Shown in pieces: positions 11,209-20,794 of a DNA stretch of 64,000 nt (position 1 is its first letter; every line of letters begins with the position of its first letter). The DNA lies in contig OY804588.1 of the NCBI GenBank assembly GCA_963680875.1, positions 93,118,233 to 93,182,232 on the forward strand, in the 5' to 3' direction. This DNA is from Bathymodiolus brooksi (lineage: Eukaryota; Mollusca; Bivalvia; Mytilida; Modiolidae). Made by a program: the position numbers and the translations under genes. The notes below the pieces were generated by a model. The model had not been told where the DNA came from. It was given only the letters and a program-made list of their open reading frames with translations, and ran no database searches.

Positions 11209-11288
11209 ACATATCAAAAGGATCGTGCCGGTGAAAAGGATATACGTCAGGAAATTGCATATACTATTAAAAGTATATTCGGTGTAAG
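11209..11288 (+). CDS. DNM1: Dynamin alternative stalk exon, version b
   Basis: 80-nt exon by the better acceptor (GATTGCAG, 11201-11208), or 68 nt from a second AG at 11219-11220, which gives exactly the 22 codons of version a. Reads (TYQK)DRAGEKDIRQEIAYTIKSIF then GV plus AG of the Arg codon; donor GTGAGA. Its second half (IAYTIKSIFGVR) is closer to vertebrate ISYAIKNIHGIR than that of version a, while its first half is more diverged. Phase 0 to 2 matches version a, and including both would shift the frame, so the two must be mutually exclusive. That it is spliced is inferred from intact frame, sites and homology. Confidence 0.88.
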
Positions 11289-11665
11289 GTGAGACAACCA
11301 ATGACAAACAAGTAGTGTATTTATTTGTAATAAAAATAGCTTTCTTTGTAGTCATCCTTTTAGTGTGTACTAACGCTTAACTTCTGTTTTTTCTCACATT
11401 TGTTCTTTTAATCTTGTGTTTTTTTTATATTTGCAGTGTTCAGGCGTTACTTTTTACACATTATCTGATCCTTACCCAGTAGCTTAATCAGTGTTTTTGT
11501 GAACTTTTGTGGTATAGCACATTTCAATCTGTAATCATGAAAATTTCAAAAATAAAAAAATCACATAATCTCATAGAGTGTGAATCATAGGTCCCTAGGA
11601 TTCATAGACCTCTACACAATAATGTTTGACTATACCTAGCACTCTTAATATAATTTGCACTTTTA

Positions 11666-11940
11666 CAGTAGACCTCTCTTATAAGGCCCCTCTCATCAAA
11701 GGACACCTCTCTTATAAGGCCCCTCTCATCAAAGGTCATCTCTCTTATAAGGCCCCTCTCATCAAAGGCCATCTCTCTTATAAGGCCCCTCTCATCAAAG
11801 GACACCCCTTTTACCAGACCAGATTGCAGATGTACTTGGATAGTGAAATACTAGTAAATTGTTCCCCTCTAGAGAGGCCACCTCTCTTATGAGGACACTT
11901 TCATTATAGAAGGAGTGGCCTTATAAGAAGGGGACTGCTG
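11666..11940. mobile_element. TA element (CAGTAGACC) with internal 31-bp tandem repeat
   Basis: Left end CAGTAGACCTCTCTTATAAG; reverse complement of the right end CAGCAGTCCCCTTCTTATAA. TA flanks at 11664-11665 and 11941-11942. Inside the left end, a 31-bp unit (CTCTCTTATAAGGCCCCTCT, then CATCAAAGGAC) is repeated about four times. This keeps both strands open (frames at 11602-11805 minus and 11626-11892 plus), but these are artefacts of the repeat. It looks like a pogo/Tigger-like MITE. A truncated relative lies at 9690-9833. Confidence 0.82.
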
Positions 11941-12264
11941 TACAAGCCTTTTATTTGTAAACAAAATACTGTATAGCATTTCCCTTACAGGAATTAATAT
12001 AATGATGCATTCTGGGAAATTTGTACACCAAATGTTAATTACTATAAAAGCTATGAACTATTGGAAATGTACAAGTGACTTGATATCATGACAGTACCGG
12101 TATTAAAATCTACCCATGTCAGGATTCTCAAGTAATTTTTAGCAAACCACATATATATTCCTCTAATTATATGTCATTTTTCAAAATACACAGTACATGT
12201 ACGATTGATTATTTACTACAATTACCTACTATTTACTCCCTTTTGAGTAAAGAAACCTTATAGA

Positions 12265-12396
12265 CAGTCTTCACGCTAACCCACTTGCCTGAAGCCAGGG
12301 ACAAGTAAAACTGGATTCGGACAGGTGAAAACTAGTAAAGAATATGTTTGAATAAATAGAAAAAAAAGTAGGTGAAAAAAATTAAGGAAAAGACTG
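12265..12396. mobile_element. 132-bp MITE-like element with TATAGA duplication
   Basis: Ends CAGTCTT...AAGACTG, flanked by TATAGA at 12259-12264 and 12397-12402. Interior contains GCTAACCCACTTGCC and GTAGGTGAAAAAAATTAAGG. A second, more decayed copy lies at 49693-49846. Too short to code for anything. Confidence 0.75.
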
Positions 12397-12490
12397 TATA
12401 GATGTGCAAGTTTATAGTTTTAATATCAAAACTTCTAAATATATTCTATCAATAAGATACAGAATTTGGTTGGCAATTATTTGATATATA

Positions 12491-12754
12491 CAGTGAAACC
12501 TGTCTAAACTGATCCTTGAGGGGGGTGTCGTGACCATGATCGTATGGTAGTTGGATTTACAACTACCTATGCAATCTGTGCCTATCACCACTGATGTTGT
12601 GAGTTCGAATCTCGATCAGGTGTACAACATTATGTAATAAAGTTTGTCAGTGGTTTTCTCCGGTTTCTCCATTTAATCTGTATAAATTAAACCTCTGTCT
12701 ATTCCGACCATGAAAGTTTGTCCCAACGGGGCTTGGTTTAGACAGCTTTCACTG
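12491..12754. mobile_element. TA element (CAGTGAAACCTGTCTAAAC) with SINE fragment inside
   Basis: TIRs CAGTGAAACCTGTCTAAACT and (reverse complement of the right end) CAGTGAAAGCTGTCTAAACC, flanked by TA at 12489-12490 and 12755-12756. The middle (about 12540-12690) is a plus-strand copy of the dispersed SINE-like repeat with B-box-like GAGTTCGAATC. A pogo/Tigger-like MITE that was itself hit by a SINE. Confidence 0.8.
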
Positions 12755-12775
12755 TATTTGTATACTATGTACGTC

Positions 12776-12990
12776 ATTTTTTGTCCAATGTCAGACGAGT
12801 GGTGGTCATGGCCATTGTTGTCAGGTTGTTGTAATTTACATCTACCTATCTAATCAGTATCTAGTATCTGTCACCTGTAATGTTGTGTAGCTACTTGTAC
12901 TGGGTAGGAATTAATGTAATTAAAAATCTCCCAGTGACCTGCAGCAGGTCGGTGGTTTTCTCCTGGTACTTTGAAGTCCTCAAACAATAA
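12776..12990 (+). repeat. Dispersed SINE-like repeat, partial
   Basis: Contains TCAGACGAGTGGTGGTCATG, TTACATCTACCTATCTAATC and, further on, ACCTGCAGCAGGTCGGTGGT then TTTCTCC, in the same order as the SINE-like family at 12540-12690 and, inverted, at 1636-1855. Ends are approximate. Confidence 0.5.
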
Positions 12991-13352
12991 TAAAAATAAA
13001 AATGTAGATGAGTTAATTTTAATGGATTTATAATTATTGGTAAAATAGACATATAGGGATAAGACATATAGGGATATTGTCATTATCAAAGGATAGACTG
13101 ATACTGGGAAATATTGGTCAGTGTCAGTGTGACCTCACATTAGGACGTTGATTACCGATGAAAACAATAGCATCAATTTTAGAGATCTCTACCTATATTG
13201 TCACTACTGACTAGTATCACAGCTTTTCCTATCAGACTTGCTGCAATACTAGCAATGTCTGTCTTGATCTTCAATGCTTCCATTATTTTATATTTCATAT
13301 TTAATTCAAGCTGGCAGATATCTGTAATTTGATCATTATTCTTGTACTGGTA

Positions 13353-13710
13353 AACCACACCGGTGGCGTAATGGTTAGCGTGCTAGCCTCGAGTGTGGTA
13401 GATCGTGGGTTCGGGTCAAACCAAAGACTTTGAAATTGGTATTTGTTGCTTCTCCGCTAAGCACGCAGCATTATGGAGAAAGAGCAAAGACTGATTTGTT
13501 CAGAATCAGGATAATGTGTCCGAGTGGGGCGACATGTCTATCCGTGGACTGTTGTTTCAGTGAGCTAGCACTATGAAAATCCAACACTGTGTGTTGGTCT
13601 AGTACAAAGCGGACCTCATCATCATCTCATTGAAAATTAACTTGTTCTCGCCATGATATAGCTGAAAAATTGCTGAATTGGTGTTAAACAACAATCAGTC
13701 ACTCACTCAC
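13353..13710 (+). mobile_element. tRNA-headed SINE, full length, 11-bp target duplication
   Basis: Flanked by TTGTACTGGTA at 13342-13352 and 13711-13721. The head reads GGTGGCGTAATGGTTAGCGT (A-box-like) and GATCGTGGGTTCGGGTC (B-box-like). The tail is GTGTTAAACAACAATCAGTC followed by (ACTC)n. Sister copies are at 9140-9485 (old) and 41459-42662 (interrupted). The tail is like those of tRNA-derived SINEs common in bivalves and other molluscs; naming the exact family needs a library search. Confidence 0.92.
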
Positions 13711-13757
13711 TTGTACTGGTACCTATATCTTACAAATGTATTTATTTATTTTTTCAG

Positions 13758-13896
13758 AACTGGCTTATTTACACCAGACATGGCATTTGAGGCAGTTGTC
13801 AAAAAACAAATAGACAAATTAAAAGGTCCTTCGTTAAAATGTGTAGACCAGGTTATATCAGAACTGACTAATGTTGTACACAAGTGTTCTACAAAA
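13758..13896 (+). CDS. DNM1: Dynamin exon: stalk ([11 protein letters not shown])
   Basis: 139-nt exon, phase 2 to 0, acceptor TTTCAG, donor GTATGT. Completes the split Arg (R399 counterpart) and reads [46 protein letters not shown]. It has the same length and boundaries as the vertebrate exon that exists in 10a/10b alternatives (human residues 399-444). I found only one copy here, so in this animal the alternative choice has been made at the preceding exon. Confidence 0.96.
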
Positions 13897-14532
13897 GTAT
13901 GTTTAAACAAATTGTCATCTTAGATTTATATCCAATACATGCTAATAAGTTATGGAAGAAAATGTTTATTAGATCTTTTTCAGATTATTTTACCGGTTAG
14001 CAGAGTTTTGCTGTATACACATAACCTGCAATAACTTCAGCAAAAACTGAAGTTGGTATAAGGAAAACAAACACTTTTTGTATAGCAATTCTACACCACA
14101 CCATAATGATCTTTAAGGTGGGCTTTGCTCAGTATGCTGTACAGAGGTTAAGGTTTTAATACTTTTAGTTTTGTTTTCATCGAACATCATCTATACTTTG
14201 TAAGTTCTTATTGACAAATGCGCGGTGCACACATTTAAGCCATGCGATAAAATCACACAATAAAATTATTTACATTGTTTTAAAAACATCTCTATTTACT
14301 CAAAAAAATAAACCTATCAACAAATTAATAAATATGCCATGTGTAATTAAAATGTGCAAGCACAATATTATTGTTATGGCTGTTCCATCAATAAGGCTTT
14401 CTCACTGTAAAAGCACATGTTAATGAGTCGTCGTCTGCTTGAATGTGGCAGGGTGAAAGATAGAACAACCAACCTGTGTTACATAAATAGTGTTTGACCT
14501 TACCTGCAAAGGTAACAATAAATTACCAACTG
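13897..14532. other. Dynamin intron segment, nothing recognised
   Basis: AT-rich intron sequence after the donor GTATGT. A TTTAAGGTGGGC motif near 14112 hints at a fragment of a TTAA-type element, but no partner end was found. The frame at 14211-14423 has no recognisable content. Confidence 0.4.
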
Positions 14533-15780
14533 TTTTTAGCTCGACTTTTCAAAGAAAAAAAGTCGAGCTATTGTCGTCACTCCGGCGTCAGCGTCTGGAT
14601 CGGTTAAGTTTTTTGTCAGAGTTCATTTCTCAAAAACTATCAAAGGTATCCATTTGAAACTTGGATTACTTGTTCACTATCAAAAGAGGAACCAATTACA
14701 AGGCAGATGACCCTGTGATTTGTATATCCAGAGTTATCTGCCCTTGTTTTGACATTAGGGATATTTTTTTTTAGTATAATTAAAATTTCTCAATAACTAT
14801 CAAAGCTATTAACTTGAAACTCGATACACTTGTAGAAAGTGTGTTGACCCCAATCTGTTGACAAGAGAAGACAACTCCATCCAGCATTTTATTTGAGTTA
14901 TTCCCCCTTTTTGAATTATAATTTCTTCAAAAAATACTATTTCTCAATAATTATGATATGCATTGAAATGAAACTCAACATACCTGTTCACTATCATATG
15001 GGGAACCCATTACAACAAGGCAGGTTACCCTGTGATTTGTATATCCAGAGTTATCTGCCCTTGTTTCAACATAGTACATAGAAATTTGGGATATTTTTTT
15101 AGTATAATTAAAATTTCTCAATAAATATCAAAGCTATTAACTTGAAACTCAATACACTTGTAGAAAGTGTTGACCCCAAGCTGTTGACAAGAGAAGACAA
15201 CTCCATCCAGCATTTTATTTGAGTTATTCCCCCTTTTTGACTTAGAAATTCTTCAAAAAATGCAATTTCTCAATAATTATAATAGGCAGTGAAATGAAAC
15301 TCGACATACCTGTTCACTATCAAATGGCTTAGAATTTCTTCAAAAAATGCAATTTCTCAATAATTATGATAGACAGTGAAATGAAACTCGCCATACCTGT
15401 TCATTATCAAATGGGGAACCCATTACAACAAGGCAGGTGACCCTGTGATTTGTATATCCAGAGTTATCTGCCCTTGTTTTGGCATAGTACATAGAAATTT
15501 GGGATATTGTTTTAGTATAATTAAAATTTCTCAATAACTATCAAAGCTATTAACTTGAAACTCAATACACTTGTAGAAAGTGTTGACCCCGTTCTGTTGA
15601 CAAGAACTCTATCCAGCATTTTATTTGAGTTTCCCTTTTTTTTACTCAATATAAACTATGATAGGCATTAAAATGAAACCCAACATACCTGTTCACTATC
15701 AAAAGGGGGAACACATTACAGAAGGGTAACCCCCACTCCCAACATACAACCCCCTCCCACTGCTCCCCCCTAAAATTTGT
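14533..15780 (+). repeat. Hairpin-headed repeat, family B (AGCTCGACTTTT)
   Basis: Begins TTTTTAGCTCGACTTTTCAA, which pairs with AAAAGTCGAGCT to form a hairpin, then TATTGTCGTCACTCCGGCGT. Three to four diverged internal modules (about 300-370 bp) follow. They contain ATTTCTCAATAACTATCAAA, TTGAAACTCGATACACTTGT, CTGTGATTTGTATATCCAGA and TTATCTGCCCTTG. No matching tail hairpin is visible; it runs into family C at about 15781, which probably truncated it. Confidence 0.78.
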
Positions 15781-16583
15781 ATTATCCCCTCGCCAACGAA
15801 GTTGCGAAGGGATATAGTAACGCTACCTTCCGTCCGTCTGTCACATCCTTGTGAACACTCTAGGATCAACATCCTTCAATGGATTTTGACCAAATTTGGT
15901 ACATATTTAGTCCTTAAGAGAATCTGGAACCCTATTGATTTTCAAGGTCATAGGTCAAAGGTCAAGGTCAAATTTTTACCGCATACCATCCTTGTGAACA
16001 CTAGAATCAACATCCTTCAATGGATTTTGACTAAACTAGGTACATACTTAGTCCTTAGGAGAGTCTGAAACCCTATTGATTTTCAAGGTCAAGGTCACTG
16101 GGTAAATTTTTTACCTTGTAACATCCTTGTGAACACTCTAGAATCAACATCCTTCAATGGATTTTGACCAAACTTGGTACATACTTAGTCCTTAGGAGAA
16201 TCTGGAACCCTATTGATTTTCCAGGTCAAAGGTCAATGTCACCGGGTCAAATTTTTACCGCGTAACATCCTTGTGAACACTCTAGCTAGAATCAACATCC
16301 TTCAATGGATTTTGACCAAACTTGGTACATACATAGTCCTTAGGAGAGTCTGGAACCCTATTGATTTTCAAGGTCAAAGGTCAATGTCACCGGGTTAAAT
16401 TTTTACTGCATAACATCCTTGTGAACTCTAGAATCAACATCCTTCAATGGATTTTGACCAAACTTGGTACATACTTAGACCTTAAGAGAATCTGGAACCC
16501 TATTGATTTTCAAGGTCAAAGGTCAAGGTCACAGGGTCTAATTTTTAGGCGAGGGGATATGCCATGCTTTGCGTTGCCCTTGT
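15781..16583 (+). repeat. Hairpin-headed repeat, family C (CCCCTCGCC...GGCGAGGGG)
   Basis: Starts TATCCCCTCGCCAACGAAGT and ends GGCGAGGGGATATGCCATGC, so the outer CCCCTCGCC/GGCGAGGGG pair is an inverted repeat. After CCTTCCGTCCGTCTGTC come about five modules of 125-145 bp, each with CATCCTTGTGAACACTCTAG, CTTCAATGGATTTTGACCAA, ACTTGGTACATACTTAGTCC and TATTGATTTTCAAGGTCA. The plus-strand frames at 15802-16624 are repeats of this module and are not genes. Confidence 0.85.
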
Positions 16584-16879
16584 TTTTTTTATTTTTTATT
16601 TTTATTTCATATGCACTAAAATAGTGTTACAAGAAAAGATTATACCCCCCCTCCAAAATGTTTTCTATTTTTTATCTTTATTTTAATGTCCTTTTAGTGA
16701 GACACACGTCTGATTATATTTACCAGTCTTGCAAACTTGATTTAAGCAGCCACTTAAGGGCCGGCAAAAGCTGGCTGCTTAATAAAGGTGACCTGTAATT
16801 CAAAGTTCACAATTTTTTAAGTATTACAAATATTCCGGAATTAAAACTGTTTCGTCCAAGGGTACTCATCAGGTGGCTT

Positions 16880-16880
<1 letters not shown>
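16584..16880. other. Dynamin intron segment
   Basis: T-rich intron sequence. A small inverted pair, AAGCAGCC (about 16743) and GGCTGCTT (about 16772), lies in it. Nothing else is recognised. Confidence 0.4.

Positions 16881-16924
<44 letters not shown>
16881..16924. repeat. (AT)n microsatellite
   Basis: About 22 AT dinucleotides immediately upstream of the first of two similar SINE copies. Two shorter AT runs follow the SINEs at 17088-17114 and 17551-17605. Confidence 0.95.
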
Positions 16925-16926
<2 letters not shown>

Positions 16927-16928
<2 letters not shown>

Positions 16929-17114
16929 GAGTGGATGTAGTCGAGTGGTCTAGGGCGCTGGACGTAAGGCTAAGCGAATGGTGCTGCAGTGTAACAATGG
17001 TGTGGGTTCAAATCCCGTCGAGGGAAGAACAAAAATTTGACAGCTCTAAAATCTAATTCTAACACTGTTTGGTTTAATTTTCAGACGTATATATATATAT
17101 ATATATATATATAT
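16927..17114 (+). mobile_element. tRNA(Leu/Ser)-like SINE with (TA)n tail, copy 1
   Basis: Head reads GGGAGTGGATGTAGTCGAGT, GGTCTAGGGCGCTGGACG, with B-box GTGGGTTCAAATCCCGTCGA. The body ends TTTGGTTTAATTTTCAGACG followed by (TA)n. The tRNA-like part has an insertion and no credible anticodon stem, so it is a SINE head. A nearly identical copy follows at 17391. The SINE's minus strand contributes nothing coding. Confidence 0.82.
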
Positions 17115-17390
17115 CCTTAGTAACTTTCAGATCCAGTGGGACAGATATATTGTATGGTTGTCACTTGCTTCTAGACGTTTGTATAATATGCTTTATTTAC
17201 TGTGACTGTATAATGAATTCTTCATTATCCTATACAATATATTAAAAATTGCTGAGTTAGATTGCTGTCAATTTATAATATTAAGTATATATGTACCATC
17301 TACACACGCTTATACACATGTCTTTCGTCTATCCCTAGATTTACCTTACGAGAAAAGGTAACACTAGGATTATTGAAGCTCCTTTTTAAA

Positions 17391-17551
17391 GGGAGTGGAT
17401 GTGGTCGAGTGGTCTAGGGCGCTGGACGTATGGCTAAGCGAATGGTGCTGCAGTGTAACAATGGTGTGGGTTCAAATCCCGTCGAGGGTAGAACAAAAAT
17501 TTGACAGCTCTAAAATCTAATTCTAACACTGTTTGGTTTAATTTTCAGACG

Positions 17552-17574
<23 letters not shown>
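17391..17574 (+). mobile_element. tRNA(Leu/Ser)-like SINE with (TA)n tail, copy 2
   Basis: Same as copy 1 with a few substitutions (GATGTGGTCGAGTGGTCTAG, GTATGGCTAAGCGAATGG). It is again followed at once by a TA run. About 280 bp of unique sequence separates the copies, so these are two insertions or one duplicated segment. Confidence 0.82.
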
Positions 17575-17583
<9 letters not shown>

Positions 17584-17696
17584 CATGTGTATGTATATAT
17601 ATATAATATATAGGCTGCCACGACAGTTTTTATATACAGTACTAATAATGTTGAAAGCACTAAGATCCACTATGTACAGGTAAAATTAAACAGATT

Positions 17697-17984
17697 TTAA
17701 AAGTCTGATATGGAACACTGTTTTTTGACAGTTACCATCATGGTTAAAAGTTCATCATCAATTTTGTGTCTTTTTCTCTTCCGATCGTTGCTGACGTTGC
17801 TTTCATAATCGTCAAGAACTTCACTTTTCCTTTTAATAATCTGTTGGATTTGCATTCTTCCAACGCCCATTATCTGTGCAACATCTCGAGAACTTTTCCC
17901 AACGTCATGTAGTTTGATGGCTTCAACTCTTTCAGATAACGTTATCACCTTGCGTGACATTTTTATGGCTGACTGACAAAACAA
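17697..17984 (-). pseudogene. Pogo/CENP-B-type helix-turn-helix remnant
   Basis: Minus-strand frame of 95 aa. From MSRKVITLSERVEAIKLHDV through GKSSRDVAQIMGVGRMQIQQ to IIKRKSEVLDDYE it follows the N-terminal DNA-binding helix-turn-helix of pogo/Tigger transposases and CENP-B (conserved K.VEAI, GKS.RDVA, GV...QI..I.KRK). A basic stretch DRKRKRHKID follows, then the frame ends; the DDE catalytic domain is absent. It resembles the frame at 23587-23871, so the two elements are related. I see no clean TIR pair around it (region about 17650-18300). It is a broken transposase gene and not a host gene. Confidence 0.75.
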
Positions 17985-18340
17985 TGTTGTTTTTCTTTAT
18001 TTAAAGCCTGAAATTTTACTCACCTGTTGTGAACTTACCTGTTACACCTCTTCTGGACATCTTAATTAAATTAATCAACTTTAATTTAAACTTAATCGTC
18101 GTTGATTGCCAAGTTCTAGCTTGATCAAATAAGATGTCACGTGACTGAAGCAAAAATCAGTACTGTGTTAATCATGAATGCTATCCGCAAGCGACAAAAA
18201 AAATATATTTGTGACTGTTAAAATATGTATTTTAACATTATTGGGACATTATTGGGACATTATTGACCGTTAATTTATTACATAAAAATCCACAGGAGGA
18301 CCTGGCAGTGACCAGAAAAGAGAGATGACCGTTTATTAAG

Positions 18341-18821
18341 TCTCCCAAACAACGTTTGGAGACTTATTGTTTTTGCTCCGTTTCTTATTATTATTATTAT
18401 TATTCTTGTTCTTGTTCTTCTCCTTTCTTTCCGTGCACCATGAACTTGTCCACGGCAGATCTCAGATTTGTGGTAAAGGGGGTCAAAGCCATATTTTTGG
18501 GGGTTCAAAGGGGGTGGGGGTTACTATAGAATCCTATGGGAAACTTGAAATTTTGTACATTAATGTTGATAACTTCTAACTGGATAATGATAGAGACATA
18601 AATTTTGACATAGTGATAGGTCACCATTAGAGGAGCAATTCTGCGTTTTCAAAATTTTCAAGATGTCTGCCATTTTCAAAATGGCTGCCAAAACACGGCA
18701 TAGAAATGGGGAGTAAAAATTCAACATTATCCGATATCATCAAAATTTGATATGTGGGTAGATAGTGTCAGTGGCCGGTTTGGGAGACTTCATAATCGTT
18801 AGATTATAATCATATCTTGTT
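18341..18821 (+). repeat. Hairpin-headed repeat, family D (AAGTCTCCCAAACAACG), short copy
   Basis: Starts TTAAGTCTCCCAAACAACGT, which pairs with TTTGGAGACTT to form a hairpin, then TATTGTTTTTGCTCCGTTTC and a TTATTATTATTA/TTCTT pyrimidine tract. The body has CACGGCAGATCTCAG, AGATGTCTGCCATTTTCAAA and CAGTGGCCGGTTTGGGAGAC. Its tail is TTCATAATCGTTAGATTATA. A longer copy is at 31149-33046. Confidence 0.82.
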
Positions 18822-18942
18822 TCAAGTGACCCTTAGGGCAAATTTGACTGTATTATTAAATTTTTATTTTTTTTTAAAAAACTTGCAAAATTTGGTATAA
18901 ACAAAGATGCATAATTTAATTGGTAATTATGTTATTTTTCAG

Positions 18943-19100
18943 ATGAGTCGATATCCACGGTTACGAGAGGAAGTAGAAAGAATTGTTAACACAAGAATAC
19001 GGGAACAAGAACAAAGAGTGAAGGAACAGTTATTACTATTGGTTGACATACAGTTATCATATATGAACACAAATCATGAAGATTTTATAGGATTTGCAAA
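18943..19100 (+). CDS. DNM1: Dynamin exon: stalk C-terminal part
   Basis: 158-nt exon, phase 0 to 2, acceptor TTTCAG, donor GTAAGG. Reads [52 protein letters not shown], with the last codon split (AA plus A from the next exon, giving Lys). IREQE holds the counterpart of human R465. The usual FAN is FAK here. [12 protein letters not shown] is a hallmark of classical dynamins and ends the stalk before the PH linker. Confidence 0.96.
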
Positions 19101-19315
19101 GTAAGGGAAATTTACTTTCTTGCAATGTTTATGCTGTAATATGATATTATTACGTGATGATTTCTATATTGGGCCTTGTTTTTGATCCGAGCCTAGCTGT
19201 ATTGCAAATATCTGTATTGGCCTTGTTATTGGTCCAAGCCAAGCTGTATTGGCCTGAGGCAAAGCTGACAGCCAATACAACAAGGCAAATACATAATCAT
19301 CACATAATTATATCT
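19101..19315. other. Dynamin intron start
   Basis: Short intron stretch with an inverted GCCAAGCTGTATTGGCCTGA / CTGACAGCCAATACAACAAG pair at about 19217-19280. Otherwise nothing recognised. Confidence 0.4.
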
Positions 19316-19895
19316 TTTTAGCTCACTTTGCCAAAGGCAATGTGAACTTTTGCCATCACTTGGCATCCGTCGTCTGTCGTCCGTCATCCGTTAACTTTTC
19401 GCATTTTAATCTTCTCCTCTGAAACCTCTCAGCCAAATGAACTGAAACTTGGTAGGAAGCATCTATGGAAGGTCCTCTCTAAAGATTGCTCATTTTGTCC
19501 CAATCTATTAAGAAACATGGCCACCACAGGCCATTCTTGTTTCTGATTGGCCGATTTAAAAAAATCTTCTCCTCCAAAACCGCTTGGTCAAATGAACCGA
19601 AACTTGGTAGGAAGCATCTATGGAAGGTTCTTGATAAAGATTGCTCATTTCATCCCGATCCGTTAACAATCATGGCCCCCACAGGAAATTATTGTTTCTG
19701 ATTTGCCGATTTTTAAAAATGTTCTCCCCCGAAATGGCTTGGCCAAATGAACCGAAACTTGGTAGGAAGCATCTATGGAAGGTCCTCTATAAAGATTGCT
19801 CATTTCATCCCGATCCATTGACAAACATGGCCGCCACAGGCAATTCTTGTTTCTAATTGGTTCATTTCTAAAAAAAAAAAAAGCTTTTCCATTGT
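19316..19895 (+). repeat. Hairpin-headed repeat, subfamily A2 (GCTCACTTTGCCAAAGGCAA)
   Basis: Begins TTTTTAGCTCACTTTGCCAA, hairpin with AAGGCAATGTGAAC, then CATCCGTCGTCTGTCGTCCG. Three internal modules of about 155 bp follow with CCGAAACTTGGTAGGAAGCA, TCTATGGAAGGT and ATTGCTCATTTC. The two plus-strand frames at 19486-19701 and 19641-19856 are successive modules read in register, not genes. The tail hairpin seen in the copies at 24391 and 52005 is missing. Confidence 0.8.
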
Positions 19896-19932
19896 AGTTA
19901 ACTGTTAAAAGGGAGATAACTCATGCATTAAA

Positions 19933-20060
19933 CCAGGGCTCACGTTGGAGGGCGAAGAAGTCGCCTTGTGAAGATTGACTTCGCTTTCTCCTTGGTCAAA
20001 AGCGAAGTTCAAGTCGCCTTGTAATTTTGAAGAGTCACCCTATGTCGCCACCCGCGTATT
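19933..20060. repeat. Dispersed GGGCTCAC... repeat fragment
   Basis: CCAGGGCTCACGTTGGAGGG, GAAGAAGTCGCCTTG and AGCGAAGTTCAAGTCGCCTT are similar in order to 29580-29700 (CAGGGCTCACCAAACCAGGC, AAGCGAAATTAAAGTCGCCT). This is a moderate pairwise similarity with no ends defined. Confidence 0.4.
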
Positions 20061-20488
20061 TTCTCCACTTGTCATTTATGAAAATGTCGATATCGTGCAA
20101 CAAAACGAACTTTTGATTTATTTTTTCTCATTTCTGTGACATAAAATCATAGTTCTCATATCAAATATGTTCATAAATGCGAAATTCGTTGAAATGCACG
20201 TAGACGCTTCAGATATTTATCCATCCGCATCAGTATTTTATACTCGACACCGGGTTAATATTACAATCTATCGAACTGTTTATTTACATACAGACATGTG
20301 TTTACAAACGTTAACACATATCCAATTAAAAAGTAAACTTTGAACTACAGTAGCTTTCCTCCGTTGTTGCAATCTGATTTGAGGTCTGGCAAATAATAAT
20401 TACAGCCTTTACTTTCTTCAGTTTTTGACTATCAGTCATTCAGTGGCAATTTACATTTGTGCTATATTTTCATTCCCTACTGTACTGA

Positions 20489-20729
20489 GGGGTCCGTTGT
20501 TGAACTTGTGATTAAATTAATCATATGATTAGCCATAATTACATGATTCATTCCTAATCACATACTTAGCTAATGCAATGATTATATATGATTAGTTAAT
20601 ACATTGATTAAAAAGGAGTTCAGCAACAAAATTTAATCATTGCATTAACTAAGTATGTGATTAGGAATTAACCATGTAATTAGGGCTAATCATCTGATTA
20701 GTTTAATCACAAGGTCAACAACGGACCCC
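20489..20729. mobile_element. Palindromic MITE (GGGGTCCGTTGTTGAAC)
   Basis: 241-bp element whose ends GGGGTCCGTTGTTGAACTTG and CAAGGTCAACAACGGACCCC are inverted repeats, with the interior (many TAATCA/TGATTA motifs) also largely self-complementary. Flanks TGTACTGA (20481-20488) and TGTACTCC (20730-20737) match at six of eight positions, consistent with an eroded 8-bp duplication. Possibly hAT-like. No coding capacity. Confidence 0.75.
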
Positions 20730-20794
20730 TGTACTCCTATATATAGTTGGACCATTGAGCAAATTGACAGAGACATCGTTCTTCTGCTGAAGAT

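Larger units (their letters stand above)
11289..13757. other. Dynamin intron between stalk exons
   Basis: 2.5-kb intron. It contains a TA element with internal tandem repeats (11666-11940), a small CAGTCTT element (12265-12396), a TA element carrying a SINE fragment (12491-12754), a second SINE-like fragment (about 12776-12990) and a full-length SINE (13353-13710). The remaining parts (11289-11660, 11945-12260, 12990-13340) show nothing recognisable. Confidence 0.7.

Noticed and set aside
15802..16624. Overlapping plus-strand frames with repeated RINILQWILTKLGTYL
   Set aside because: Successive modules of hairpin-headed family C read in register; not a gene.
16927..17030. Functional tRNA-Leu gene
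   Set aside because: Extra bases between the boxes, no credible anticodon loop, and a near-identical copy 460 bp away with the same SINE body.
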